Positions 11,331 to 22,305 of a DNA stretch of 64,000 bases are shown piece after piece. A program made the position numbers and the translations under genes. Each line of letters starts with the position of its first letter. The stretch's first letter is position 1. The notes beneath the pieces are model-generated. The model did not search any database. It saw only the letters and a program-made list of their open reading frames with translations, and had not been told where the DNA came from. This stretch comes from Mesodorylaimus sp. YZB2_4 (taxonomy: Eukaryota; Nematoda; Enoplea; Dorylaimida; Dorylaimidae): contig JASANH010001557.1 in assembly GCA_030248295.1 (NCBI GenBank), positions 124,001 through 188,000 on the forward strand, given 5' to 3'.

Positions 11331-12335
11331 AAGTCCCCCATCACAATTAGCCAATTAGTAGATTAGACAGATGCAGAGGCCATGGTCGATATCTGGCTAC
11401 TTGGCTCTAGATGGACGAAGCAGTTGATCTTCCGACAAATTTTCAACTTTCACTGGAAACGTTAAACAGTCTTCTTCGTCGTCAAAGGAAAAATTTCAAA
11501 GTCATGTGGTAGTCGTTAAAGTCATCCTTGTCAGGTGCTAAAGGAATGTAACAGTCATAGGCCGGCACACTGAAGCTCGCGATGAGTTGAATCTGAAGGG
11601 CATCTGCTTTTTTCCAAGCCATCATAATTTGTCAAGACTGAAATCTGCCCACTCTGATCATTAAACTGCCAAGTGACCGCCCAGGATTCTGACGGATACT
11701 GAGCATTGATAAATTTGGGCTCAATGTGCATAGCTTTTTCCTTGTCAATATCTCGGCGAAGTTGTTCCCCTAATTTTTGATAAAGTAAATACTCTAGAAA
11801 ATTATTTGATCTCCTCCAGCTCCATTAGATGGATTTCTCAGTTCTAATAAGGTGAAGGAATGCCGGAGTGAGCCAGGAGGGTTGTTCGGATGGGCGCACA
11901 ATCCTCCTAGAAATGTTGGCGTCAAATACTAAGGCTAATGGATTGTTAGTTGCCATAAGCATCAGTTGCCATAGTACTAAAGGAATGTAACAGTCATAGG
12001 CCGGCACACTGAAGCTCGCGATGAGTTGAATCTTCAACTAAGCTAAACGCATCAACCCTGATAGCTCGATTCATGGTTTCTTAGTTTTCCCGCTTGAGGC
12101 ACCACATTTAACGCTGCCAAGATAGTTTCATGTACGAGTGAAATTGGATGGATATATAATGGGATGGTACAATAATAAGATGTCGAGATCGGAGAAAAAT
12201 TAATGGTGGCTTTGCACCACTGGGAATCATTTAATATCATTGGGCCCAATAGTGTCAGGCTACAGGTCGACTGAGTTATGGTGCCGATTCTACGTCTGAC
12301 TTGCTCAGGAGCAATGTGAGAAATATGCATTAAAG
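11174..12335. repeat. Direct repeat of about 155 bp (11174-11330 and 12177-12335)
   Basis: Both copies contain the run from 'gatgtcgaga' through 'gtgtcaggctacaggtcgac' to 'gcaatgtgag' with about 85-90% identity. The left copy lies at the end of the Pao pol fragment, so both probably derive from the same element family. A separate 55-bp direct repeat ('aaaggaatgtaacagtcata' to 'gatgagttgaatct') occurs at about 11540-11595 and 11980-12035. Confidence 0.75.
11390..11820 (-). pseudogene. Unrecognised coding remnant, minus strand (possibly Pao pol or another element)
   Basis: On the minus strand one frame from about 11820 reads FLEYLLYQKLGEQLRRDI and then EPKFINAQYPSESWAVTWQ. A second frame continues LQIQLIASFSVPAYDCYIPL and NDYHMTLKFF, and a third gives TFPVKVENLSEDQLLRPS. 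Residue usage looks protein-like in all three blocks, which are separated by frameshifts. I do not recognise the family. A duplicate of part of the middle block lies at 11980-12035. Confidence 0.4.
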
Positions 12336-12869
12336 AACATGCGTCGGGGAATTTCTGGTGCCAGAAATTACCTCAGGTAGAGTCGTTTTTAGCCACTTAT
12401 CACAAATGGCGCAAAATTCAAACGGTGAACGGAGAAGGTGCGTGCCTGGTTTACTGTAAGCGCTCACCTGGACAATGCCAAAAGTCAGAAAACAGTCTTC
12501 CACGGGCAATTGCCAGTTTGTTTTATAATACTTTTGTTTTCATTTATTTTCCGTACTTCATTGTTGAGATTTTTCTGGTATCAAACTATATGCACGAATA
12601 CGGAGTGCACGTCTTCATGTCTACACGCCGAGGAACCCAGCACAAAAAGTAGAACAGTCATTTTTGAAATTATTAATGATGCCCTCACGGGGAGGCCATC
12701 ATTTTGCACAGGGAGACCAGGGAGGTCGGTCGGTTTCGATTTTCTTTCTGTCCTCGCTATGTTTTCCGTGCACGAAACTAGTTTTCATCGCTTCGACATG
12801 CATCCCTATTTACTTGTCTTCTTCGTGTGGACAAATTTTTTGATTAATACAAATCTCAACTTTATTGGA

Positions 12870-15177
12870 ATGAGCGACGATCGACAATGTGATCACTGCA
12901 ATCGAACCATCCCAAGAAATCGAAACTATCTTCGGTGTTCGAAATGTAATTTTCAAAGTCATTTGCGTTACGGGGGAGTCGATTCACGTGAATTTCAGGC
13001 CACTGCCAGCTGTTACATATGCTGGAACTGCCGCCTTTCCCCATTAGGTGGTAATTTCTCTGACTCTTTCTTTGATTACTTTGCCCCATCTTCCTCCCTG
13101 ATTGATTTTGCTCCACTATCCCCAAAACAACGGACTGATGACTGGCTTATTGGGTTCGCTAATATCAATTGTATTACGAGATTTGGTAAACGTCACGAGC
13201 TCGAGGCAACTTTCTTGGCGGCCACTAAGACATATTTGGTCTTGCAGAAACTAAAATTGATCGAACCATTGCTGACTCAGATTTGTCTATCGAGGGATAT
13301 AAAATATTTCGTATCGATTGGAATAGAAGTGGCGGTGGCGTTGCGGCGTATGTTAGAAACGGGCACGATGTGGTTCTTCACAAACCAGTCAGCAGCTTCG
13401 GAATTGAATGCCCTGGTCTTGAGGTATTGGCTTTGTGTGATGTGGCTTGGATTGAGAACGTCTAGGGGTTTGGTTTATTGATTACCACACCACATAAATG
13501 ATTTATTGCTCACTGGTGACTGGCCGTTGATAAGGGTGAAATCTCTTGAATGAGCGCTTAAACGGGACGACCATCGTCGATGAAACTTTACTCACAGCCG
13601 CCGCACGTGGATACGAAATTGAACAGACTCACCTACACACGAAAATGCGCCTCCTTATATACCTTTCCTAATACACGAGCCTATAGAGTACAAGGTCAGA
13701 CAAACAATGTCATAAAAGAAAAACCAGTATGGTTAGCACAAAACCTGATGCACGCGTGTTAGATCTAGAAACATTTCTGGTTCCTGTCGCTTGGCCGCTG
13801 ATGAACTTTGATCCATCTCAGAAACTGGCGCGGCCTCGATGCGGGTGCAAGAAACAGGAAAAAATGTGCAAACACCAGAACTGGCGGCAAATTCCAGTAC
13901 GAATGCTTCGTCACATTTGCGTATTGGGAATGGCCAACTTGGTTGCCTGAGAAAACGTAACAGTGTATATTCCTCCACCATGCAAGAAGTCAGCAATACA
14001 TGCTCTCCAAGAATATATTTTTAGGGCCTTTCCTTCTCAACTTCATCTACTTGTTATCACTGGGGATTTTAATATTGATTGGCTTACTTCGTCTTCGATC
14101 CGACGATGTGCAACTGACTTTATTGGAAGCCTTGGGGTATTCGGACTGTTTCAGACTGAGATCTCAAAACACTCTAAACCTCGCCCGCGTGACATTTGTA
14201 AAATCTGGCTATTGCAAAGGGTAAGTTGGGAAATCATCACTGGCAGATTGGCTACTTTGGACTGTGTTAATATTTTCGACTCAGCGCTGACCGTCGACGA
14301 GGCGTGTTCGAATCTGATCATTGAGATAACCACAGAATTGGCTGCCTTGGTTCCATCCAAATCTGTCCAGATGGATAAAAGACAACATTGGATGACTGCT
14401 GATGTCCTCAAATCATTGCGGGCGGAAAATAAAGCGTATCTTCGATAACAAAAAGAGCGGTTAACTTTGGAATACTACAATTATCTTAGCTTACGGCGTC
14501 AGTCAAGGAAAGCTATTAGATTGGCGAAATCAGATTTTATTACTTACATTTTCAAATCTGCGACATCGCCTCGTGAGTTCTGGTCAAATTATCATCGATT
14601 GAGCCCTAGCGACCGGAAAATCCCAGTTCTTACAGACGTTTTCGACTAACCACTCATTACTGCATCTGCAAAAGCCAACGCCGTTCAGTCATTATTTATT
14701 TCAAACCAGAACAAGAGTGATTATGGATCTTACGCCCCACCTACAAATGTGGAGGGTGGGATCGATCGACAAGACATCTCGCATTTCATGGTCCAAGAAG
14801 AGATCAAGCAACTACCTTGTGAAGGTGCCCCTGGGGACGATGGCATTACAAATAGTATTCTCAAACGAATTGCGCCTTCAGTATCGCCTGCCCTGGCAGC
14901 TCTCTTCAACAGATCCTTGAATAAAAGAGTGTTTCCATCCAGCTGGGAACTTGCAAAGGTGGCTGCAATTCCCAAACCTGCAGACAGAGGCAATATAGGA
15001 AATTATCGACCAATTTCTCTTTCATCTGTTTTGTCCGAAGTTATGGAACGACTTGTGGCTAGGTCCTCGCGAAGACATATTAAAATTTTTCACCATCAAC
15101 ACGGATTTTCCCGAGTTCAATCAACAATCAGCGCTTTGATCCGATGTACTGAATCAATTCATGATTGGCTCAGCTAA
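12870..15177 (+). pseudogene. CR1/Jockey-like LINE ORF2 remnant: PHD-type finger, endonuclease, start of RT
   Basis: From ATG 12870 the frame opens with a PHD/RING-like Cys/His finger (CDHCNRTIP, LRCSKCNFQ, SCYICWNCRL). It then enters an apurinic-like endonuclease fold (FANINCITRFGKRHEL). After a frameshift this continues as EGYKIFRIDWNRSGGGVAAY, and beyond the insertion at 13462-13950 as LVITGDFNIDW, a catalytic block. A linker block leads to the N-terminal fingers of the reverse transcriptase (EGAPGDDGITNSIL, NYRPISLSSVLSE, HQHGFSR) at 14750-15170. The palm motif YADD is missing because the copy ends at about 15177 against the phosphoesterase gene. Several stops and frame changes show it is inactive. 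Confidence 0.88.
13462..13950. mobile_element. Insertion of about 489 bp inside the LINE endonuclease
   Basis: The LINE reading breaks exactly after 'gagaacgt' (13454-13461) and resumes after 'gaaaacgt' (13951-13958). Removing the insert leaves a continuous endonuclease reading across the join. The 8-bp flanks differ at one base and look like a target-site duplication, which would suit a hAT-type or similar element. Clear terminal inverted repeats are not obvious (tagggg... on the left, ...gcctga on the right). No coding region is recognised; a TATA-like 'ttatatac' lies near 13655. Confidence 0.6.
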
Positions 15178-16793
15178 AAAGAAGTGAGTCATGTGTGAGT
15201 GATTCAGACTCAGAATCGGCGAAGTCAATACTACTGTTGCGATTCATGTCTGAATCGAAAAGATTGATTGATGCAATCTTTTCATCATCTATGGGAGTGA
15301 TTAATTCGATATGAAGGTCACTGACAGCAGGGTTTGGACAAACAGTCATAAATGAAGCCTTTGACAGTTTATCACTGCTTAACATCTTGGAATCCTGGAA
15401 AGAGATAAATGTTTTTGTGTTCAGATCGAGACGTGCCTGCCTATGAATAGAGCCGTTCCCTTTTTTGCGGGAAACAGATAAATATTGATCATCGATATAA
15501 ATTTCGAGATACGAACCTTCTCCACCCCCTCCGTCCCCATTCGCAGACCCAGCAACAAAATATGGAATCTTAGCTCCATCCAAGTATTTGTCCCCTTCCC
15601 AGTAATTAGATAGAGATTTCCCAGGGTTATGCTAGTGACCAGTTATTATCGCTAAAACGTTGAATGGCTTATCTTCCATTTTTCTTTTCTCCGTCCGTAT
15701 TAGATAGAGATTAACCAGGGTTATGCCAGTGACCAGTTATTATCGCTATAACGTTGAATGGCTTAATAACATTCCAATAGTTTTCACGATCTTGGTCTGA
15801 CCACCAGCGCGTCTCACGTGAAAAATCATCGAAGCCATAATGATGGATAAGGACGACGGGGTTTCCAGATAGCCCAACGTTTCTCTCAAGGTCATCTTTA
15901 AGCCAGGCGAGTCCACCATCTTTTCCGCCTGGGAACTGATTCAACTGTACAAAATGAACATCATCCCAATTCCATGAGTAATCTTGCTGGTTGTATTGTC
16001 CACGCCGCATGTTTCTGGGTGAAACTCGCACGCGTCGGCGCAACTCATTCATTATGTCCGAAATACTCGATGAGTATCCTTCTTTTGTGTCCACATCATG
16101 GTTTCCGAGACCATCGAAAAAAAATCGCGCGTAGCCATTAATTTTAGAGCGATATGCTCTAAAATTGTGCCCCCGATAATCTGCATACTGCACCAAATCT
16201 CCAGCAACAATAATGCCTCTGTACTTCATATGACCAGTGGAACAGCACAGTGTCTGCTTCAAAATATCTAGAGTGGTATCGGAAATTCTCCTCTTTTCCC
16301 ATGAATCTTCTCGGTCTCTTGTGTCATATTGAGGATCAGCTGTGCCTAAAAACTGAACTGACCTCCCGCCAAAATTTTGAAGCGGATCTTGATCAAATAT
16401 ATCCCATGTGCACTTTCCAGCTGTGAGAGGATTAATTTTGTAAGCGAGAACATATATGGTTGCGGGAAAATTCCTTGCTGTCGGCCATTTTTAATTTCGC
16501 GGTACCTGGAATATGTGCACACACCCCCCAGCCTGCATTGAGATAATATTTAAAGCTTCACCCGCTGTAATCCAAGCCAGGAACTCTCGATCTCGACTCC
16601 CACCACAGTCCCTCCAGTTGCAGCATGCGCTAGCTCCAGCAGGGATTTTGTTTGTGTATATTCCTTCAATAGAAACTTTGGCCTCGCCACTGTAATAATT
16701 ACGAAAACAAAAAGCAGAAGTTTCAGGACTGAATGTTGACAATATAATGAACAGCAAGTATCCTGTTTCCGAAAAGCGTGTCAATGGCGCCAT
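15170..16793 (-). pseudogene. Secreted calcineurin-like metallophosphoesterase, pseudogene
   Basis: Read on the minus strand from ATG 16793. A signal peptide (TGYLLFIILSTFSPETSA) precedes a Cys-rich N-terminal module of about 75 residues (CCNWRDCGGSRDREF, QAGGCVHIFQ). An in-frame TAA follows near 16491. Reading resumes in the same frame with the phosphoesterase core: GDLVQYADY, GLGNHD, VVLIHHYGFDDFS and IITGHWH, the metal-ligand motifs of the calcineurin-like family. At GHWHNPG the frame meets a stop created by a tandem duplication (15610-15765). The second repeat copy reads GH followed by a stop, after which the C-terminal part continues (DGAKIPYFVAGSANG to a stop at 15170). Two nonsense sites and the duplication make it a likely pseudogene. 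The substrate is unknown. Confidence 0.82.
15610..15765. repeat. Tandem duplication of about 94 bp spacing inside the phosphoesterase
   Basis: A segment of about 60 bp around 'ccagggttatgc' and 'agtgaccagttattatcgct' occurs at about 15610-15670 and again at about 15704-15765. The copies differ at a few positions. It covers the GHxH metal-binding motif and the following residues. The unit join introduces a stop and a frame change. Confidence 0.85.
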
Positions 16794-16799
16794 CAGAAT

Positions 16800-17400
16800 T
16801 TCTATGATGTAATTCAGTGATCTTGCAATCGAAGGTAAAAGCTTGGAAGCCTGTAAGAAAAAATTAAGAAATTAACTGAGCCAATTCGGGTGAAAACTTC
16901 ATGTACTAGGATTTTTTTTGAATAAGTTCCGCTAAGAACATGAAAGGGGATGGTGACATACTGAGCGTGATGCATGTGGTTAAGGGTTTTTTTGAAAATC
17001 GATAAATCCGATGTTAATGATGATAAAAAGGGCAAAGACTAAAGAGATTTTGAGCGCTGAACAAGAATATTAAAGTTTCATTTTCTATGAATCGGATGCT
17101 GGCATGAAAACATCAATGGAGGGAAAAACAGTTTTTTTCGCACTTTCAAGATATAATTGTTTGCAGCACTATCACTTTTTAAAATTTTTCACAACAAAGT
17201 TTTTTTCTCAGCTGGTCGTGTCAGAAACAAATTTTCATTGATGCAAACAGTTGTTTTAATATAAAAAAGTTCCTGACCGAGACGCCTTGCTATGCTTCTG
17301 GCTGGGAAAAAACGCAGTTTTATCGAGATTCGTAGTGGGAAATGCAAAGCACAAGTCTTAGTGGAACTAAGAACTGTGCTCTTGAAGCTGGGGTTCCGTT
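16800..17400. other. No recognisable gene
   Basis: AT-rich interval between the phosphoesterase start and the left edge of the Polinton-related inverted repeat. Only short frames occur. Confidence 0.4.
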
Positions 17401-17723
17401 CATGAAAAATACAGTTCTTGATTGCATGCAAATACAAGAAAAACTCTAAAATGCATTAAACAAATGGTAACTAGGGACAAGGTGCACAGATCGCTTTGCA
17501 TGTTTTCTGTTACATCATGCTCCAACTGAGAAAATGCACTAATTAGACGCGCCGCGTCCGAACAGAGTTGAACACAATTATCGGTCTGAATCGGTCGCTT
17601 GGTTTCGCTTGTCTGATGAGAACACCTAAGCCGCATCACATTTTCTGGCGAGCTTAGCGGGAGCCAAGGTGGTTCAGTGACGTGTTGGCTTGTGGTTTTG
17701 GTGGGTGAAGGTAAGATAGCCAA
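17400..17723 (-). other. Conserved reading frame divergent from the capsid gene (left arm)
   Basis: A frame starting MAILPSPTKTTSQHVTEPPW and containing QLCSDAARLISAFSQLEHDV is open here and also, with a few substitutions, in the right arm at 25716-26093. Conservation simply follows from the duplication. I recognise no domain. It points away from the capsid gene, so the region between could be a divergent promoter, but chance cannot be excluded. Confidence 0.25.
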
Positions 17724-17934
17724 CGGTTGGTGCTGTTTTCGCGGCTAGTTGAGCTCTGCTTCAATAATTCAGTTGGAGGAGCTAGCGTGACTAGTTAAGG
17801 AGACTAAATGGAATGGCTGCAAGAACGCCGGCCACAGCCATCAAGGCGAATAAACGTTCGATTTCAAAAGAATGCCCAGCCATGATAAAATTTATAAAAT
17901 TGCGTGAGCTCCAGGAAGTCTCGCCCTTTCTTTA

Positions 17935-18924
17935 GCGTTCACACCGGAACAGTTTCGAGTCTTCGCCAATTGTATCACGATGTCCCACCTTCGCAAAAAC
18001 ATGTGGAAAGCAGCTGGCACGAGCCTATTTTGTCCAGCAGCGTTTTTCCAGTGAAAGGTGAGGTTTTTCTTTGACCGAGGTATCGGTTGGTGATGCCGGA
18101 GCATACTCTTTCCTTATTTTTAAGAAACGGAGTGATAAGCGTCAACATTCCACCCATGGGCACGTCGAACGTGGTGGTCTCTTTGTTTGACAGCTTTTAG
18201 AAAATTACGTGTAAAATTGTGAGAGGCGATGGTTCGAATCCTCAAGCCACGGATCGAGTCTCTGTGGCGCCATTCAACACCCTGTTCAAAACGAGTGGCA
18301 TTATTTTCGAACGGTACGTATTTCATTTTAACCTTCTAAGCGAAACTGGTGTTTTCTCATTAGTTTCTTGCTTCCAGGTCAACTTATCACACCAGCCACT
18401 CAACAAAGTTTCCATTACACGAGTTTTTTTGTGGCATTAACCAATCTCAGGTAAGATGCGCGTGTCCGAAACGACGCCTGCTTATTAGCCAAGCGTTGAA
18501 GCTACTTTTTACCCTATTCTCAGCGAAGATCACAAGCGTTTCTTGTTGGGCGAAAGTAGTTTGCGGTTGTTAAATCGTGAAAGCGACGCCGACGTGGTCA
18601 GCAATTGGACGGGATTGGGAATCGAGTCGAATCTTCAAAAAAGGGCCGTCCTGTTTTTCGCCTCACGTCCAGTCACTTTGATGGGTAGAATAATTGACGA
18701 GATTTCGCTGAGCCCCAACTTTTTCCCACCAGACACAACTTTTCGGTAAGTACAGCAACATAAAAGTGGTGGACAGACCGATGAGATGACCCTAAACTGT
18801 TCACTTTTTATTCTAGCTACGAGCTGACTGTCAATAGTAGCAGTTTCCTGCTAATTGCCGACAAAACCGTCTCCGATCATCAGCTTCTGGTCACTGAAGA
18901 GGTAATGCACGTCAAACGGCAAAG
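17935..18924 (+). pseudogene. Polinton-like major capsid protein gene, 5' part (left arm copy)
   Basis: This is the left-arm copy of the capsid-like gene at 23377-25155, sharing all of its splice sites. Exon boundaries here are 18057/18125, 18313/18364, 18450/18524 and 18745/18817, with introns of 50-73 nt. Readable blocks include QLARAYFVQQRFSSE, GVISVNIPPMG, TDRVSVAPFNTLFK, RFLLGESSLRLLN and PVTLMGRIIDEISL. An in-frame TAG at 18198-18200 is shared with the other arm. The copy stops at 18924, where the duplication ends, so the second half of the protein is absent. It cannot make a complete capsid protein. Confidence 0.75.
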
Positions 18925-19584
18925 TCTCGAAAAACATGAAAAAATTCAGCTCAGGCAGTTTTAGTTCGTATTATGCCAGCAAGACAACTTCAGTCGGTTG
19001 CGTTCGAGTACGAATCTGGTTGCCTTGACGCTCATTTTTTTTTTTGCACTAATCGTTCTTGACAAGTCCGAAAAAATCGAGGAGAGCAGTTTTTATCGAT
19101 AGTACAGCTCAACAAGGTAAGCCCTTACAATAAGATACGAATAACGTTTCAAAAATCGTTATTTGAAAAAAAATCTTGACTGAATAAAAAGTTTAATTTC
19201 CAATATCAGCTCTATTGGTGGCGTGGAAACAAAAAATTGAAATTTATTCGAAATTCTTTCTTGTTAAGAAATATAGATGATGAGCTTCATTAGGTTAACG
19301 GTTTGTGAAATGAGTTTTCAAGGTTAATCGGGTTCAAAATGAGCAAACATGTAGGAATAACTGCTTTCACAATGAGATGCATTTGATCCAATGCAGGAAA
19401 GATGATGCTAAAACTCTCTTCAAAGCAAAAATACCTGGAGCTCATCATATCTGAGAGAATCTGACACATCCCATTAAGTGGTGTTGCTCACCAGAAGCTC
19501 AGTCTCACCCCGTTAAATTGGCGTGGGTTAACAAATTCTAAAAAAGTTTTCTTGATTTCAGGTTTGCATGGGGAAAGTCTCTAC

Positions 19585-20309
19585 ATGATGCTGAATATTT
19601 TTTATTTTATTATAAGAATTTCCCAGTGTGTCAACTGTCTTAATTGGTGCAGTGGAGAAGGCACTTTGTCATTCCAAGACAAAGCCAACCAAATCGAGGA
19701 GTCAATGTCTCACACAGGCACTGTTTGCTACTTTCAAGTGCGCAATATTGAAAAAAGCACAATTAATTATACAAGAGATTCTTCAAGATTTTCCATTGAG
19801 GTTGCCAGAAAAATTTGCGCAAACTTCCATGCAACTTTATCATCAGTTGGAAGTGAGAGTGAGAACTCGTTTTTGCGTCGAGCAGGCGGTTATGTTGTGT
19901 TGGGTCTAGAGGTATGGCTGTAAGTAATTTTTTATTTCGAACCGACTGTTCGAGAAGCCAGAGAGATTAAGTTTATAACATTCTCTTCCAAGGCTCATCC
20001 GCCAAAGCCCCAAAGCTTCGAAGGAAAACGCGTCGAGTCAAATGAAACTACAGTAAGCCCAGAGTTATCAAGTGGGATGATGGTACGAATCCTGAAGAAT
20101 ATATTTCACCAGTCTGGTGGCCGCAAATCGAGAATATAAACGATGTTATAACGCTCGTACTTCCACGCACAGGTGTTTGGCGCACAGCTAGTGCCACTGA
20201 AAATGAGATTTTTGATGACCTAACAATTATGTGCAAGCAAAAATCTAGCGCTACATCGAGCCAAATGGCGGCGTTCATGATCTTGCTTGTTTTGCATATC
20301 CTTATCTAG
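19585..20309 (+). CDS. C-type lectin-like gene, two exons (copy 1), probably damaged
   Basis: Exon 1 (19585-19911) begins with a hydrophobic leader (MMLNIFYFIIRISQCVNC) and enters a C-type lectin-like fold with the pattern CYFQVRNIEKS, FSIEVARKICANFHATL and RRAGGYVVLGLE. A phase-0 intron (19912-19992) follows at the same place as in the two paralogues at 51 and 55 kb. Exon 2 carries KWDDGTNPEEY, PVWWPQ, GVWRT and IMCKQKSS, and a hydrophobic C-terminus (MAAFMILLVLHILI, stop 20307-20309) suggesting a lipid anchor. Five extra bases (cagta, 20051-20055) compared with the fragment at 26.1-26.35 kb shift the frame early in exon 2. Unless splicing avoids this, the gene is broken. It sits inside the Polinton inverted duplication. 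Confidence 0.7.
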
Positions 20310-20527
20310 TAGTCGATGCGATCACAATTATTTCTCTAACAAGAAGAAGTCTGCTCTGGACTCTTCTGAACGCAAAATTTCCTGATGCAAAAATGCTTCA
20401 TTTGTTCATAGTAATTGTCTGTCAGAATTTTTTTGCTTGTAATCAGAGGAATTCACGAGAATATAAAGTCTGATCCCACTAAGCTGTCTGATATCCGAGA
20501 TCCCAAAAGGCAATAGGAACAAGCAAG

Positions 20528-21034
20528 TAACATACGCCTACAGATGCTCATGGTGGCACTTGCTCATGCTAGCATGGAGCTCAGCGACTACTGCTATCAA
20601 TAAACAAGGCATGGATTTTCGTTTACACGCTTCGCAACCCAGATTATTATTCTTTTACTGCTAGAAGTACGCATCCAACAGGGTGAGCGGTTTAAAACAA
20701 AAGTGCCTATCCAGCATTATTGTTGATGGAATATTCGATGCTTTACGACTTGTTAAGTTTACGAAAAGTTTGGAAAAGCCGCATAAAGCTCAATCTATTC
20801 TCCGCCCGAACGCAATAGTAGCTTAGTCATATTAGTACGTGGCATACTCGCCTTGCACTGGGCATAACTGCAAGCATTTTCGAGAATTCTCATTGATATC
20901 ACTGATAGCACAATATTGACGATTGAAATATGTAAAAAGGAAGACTTTATGATAGAAGTAGCATACGCCTACAGATGCTCATGGTGGCACTTGCTCATGC
21001 TAGCATGGAGCTTAGCAACTACTGCTATCAATAG
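20528..21034. repeat. 75-bp direct repeat pair
   Basis: The segment from 'catacgcctacagatgctca' to 'actgctatcaata' occurs at 20528-20604 and 20958-21034 with about 4 differences. The 350 bp between them hold no recognisable gene. Confidence 0.8.
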
Positions 21035-21084
21035 TAGTGTATTTGTATCAAAGAGACTACCCCATTCTATCATTTTAGCCCTGT

Positions 21085-21300
21085 ATTACATCTGATTGGT
21101 TGATGGGCGAGTCACGCGACCGCTAAGCCACGCCCCCTCACTCTGATTGGTCAGCCGCGCGCGCGCTTGCGTGACGTCATTAAGCCGGCTAGCCGCCCTC
21201 TTCGGCTAACCAGACAGGCCGGCTGGCGAGGTAATTAATTGATCGATTAAAAAATTTAATTAATCAGGCGGGCGGGCGTTAGCCCCCCCCCCCCTACGCC
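21085..21300 (+). promoter_or_regulatory. CpG-rich promoter-like island upstream of the ATPase gene
   Basis: Two CCAAT-box cores (ATTGG at 21095-21099 and 21146-21150), a GC-box (CCACGCCCCCT, 21128-21138) and a full CRE palindrome (TGACGTCA, 21172-21179) occur within 90 bp. A (CG)n run and an AT palindrome (taattaattgatcgatta, about 21232) follow. The ATPase start codon is at 21378. Composition is strikingly GC-rich compared with its surroundings. The elements are seen; promoter activity is inferred. Confidence 0.6.
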
Positions 21301-21377
21301 GAGCCGGCTTCGAATTTAAAATTTTGAAAAACTAGCGGGTTGGGCTCTCGCGCGCGTCCGTCTCCTAGCGACCAGAT

Positions 21378-22305
21378 ATGGCTACTAGTAACGACGCCTC
21401 TTGTTTCGAAATCGAAAATTTTAAACCGACAAATGCTTAAAAGTTGACTAGATTCCAAAGGCTAATCGGAACTGGATGTTCTGTGGGAATATTCGGCCCT
21501 ACTGGTACTAATTCGAAAAATTTATTTTAATTTAAAATAAAAATAAAGGCTAATTTTGTCGCTTTTGGTTTTAGGATCAGGAAAAACGTCCCTGTTAGCG
21601 TGGCTATTGATCGATTCCCATCTATATTTCGTCAATAAGTCCACAAAAATCTATTTCTATCACGTCTATTATCAACCGCTATACGATTTTATAAAACAAT
21701 CTTCAAAAGACCGCATCGAATTTGTTCAAGGGTTCCCTGAGCCGAAATTCTTCGAAGGATACATCGAACCTCATTCGTGCACGTGTTGGACGATTTGGAC
21801 GGAGAAGCGTTCAATTCGCCCAAAATCAACGCTTTCAGTAAAGGTGGCACGCACCACGGTCGATGTAACCTGATTATTCTAAGCCAGTCCATCTACAACA
21901 ATTTCAAATACTCTAGAACTATTCTACGTCAAATCAAAGTAAGCCATGTATTGTGTACATGAGTGTTTTTAGGCTAACATTTCCGCGTTTTTATAGGCTT
22001 TCCTATTCCCAAAATTATCGCGCGACAGGTATTCTTCAATTTCATTCGCTGTGCAATCCAACTTTTCGAAAACGTTCCTTTTGGAAGCTTTTAATCGAGC
22101 TGTAGAAAACGTCACTGATTTCGGAAAAAACCCACCTACGATTCCCCATTTATTGGTAAACTATTCGGTGCGGCTTCATCCCTCGCTCACCGTCTGTTCC
22201 AACGTTGTCAAAGCCCCGACCGTGCAACTAGGCAAGAGAAAAACCAACACGACGAAGGCGATTCTACGACGACGACTGACAAGACTGATACGACTGATCA
22301 GCTAG
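21378..22305 (+). pseudogene. Polinton/Maverick-type packaging ATPase (A32/FtsK-like)
   Basis: The start is ATG 21378, and an in-frame TAA lies at 21438-21440. The Walker A motif is split by an intron (21505-21574): GIFGPTG before it, then GKTSLLAWLL after it. A frameshift lies between about 21760 and 21776, followed by the Walker B-like HVLDDLDGE and the GTHHGRCNLIILSQ block typical of Polinton and large-DNA-virus packaging ATPases. A second intron (21939-21996) precedes AFLFPKLSRDR. The frame ends at 22305. Order and spacing of these motifs fit the family well. One stop and one frameshift suggest a dead gene. In known Polintons this protein packages DNA into capsids. Confidence 0.85.

Noticed and set aside
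12438-12869. N-terminal extension of the LINE frame upstream of 12870
   Set aside because: The LINE finger domain starts right after ATG 12870; the upstream text has no LINE similarity.
20048-20278. Minus-strand frame over lectin exon 2
   Set aside because: Shadow of the plus-strand exon, which carries the conserved KWDDG and CKQK motifs.
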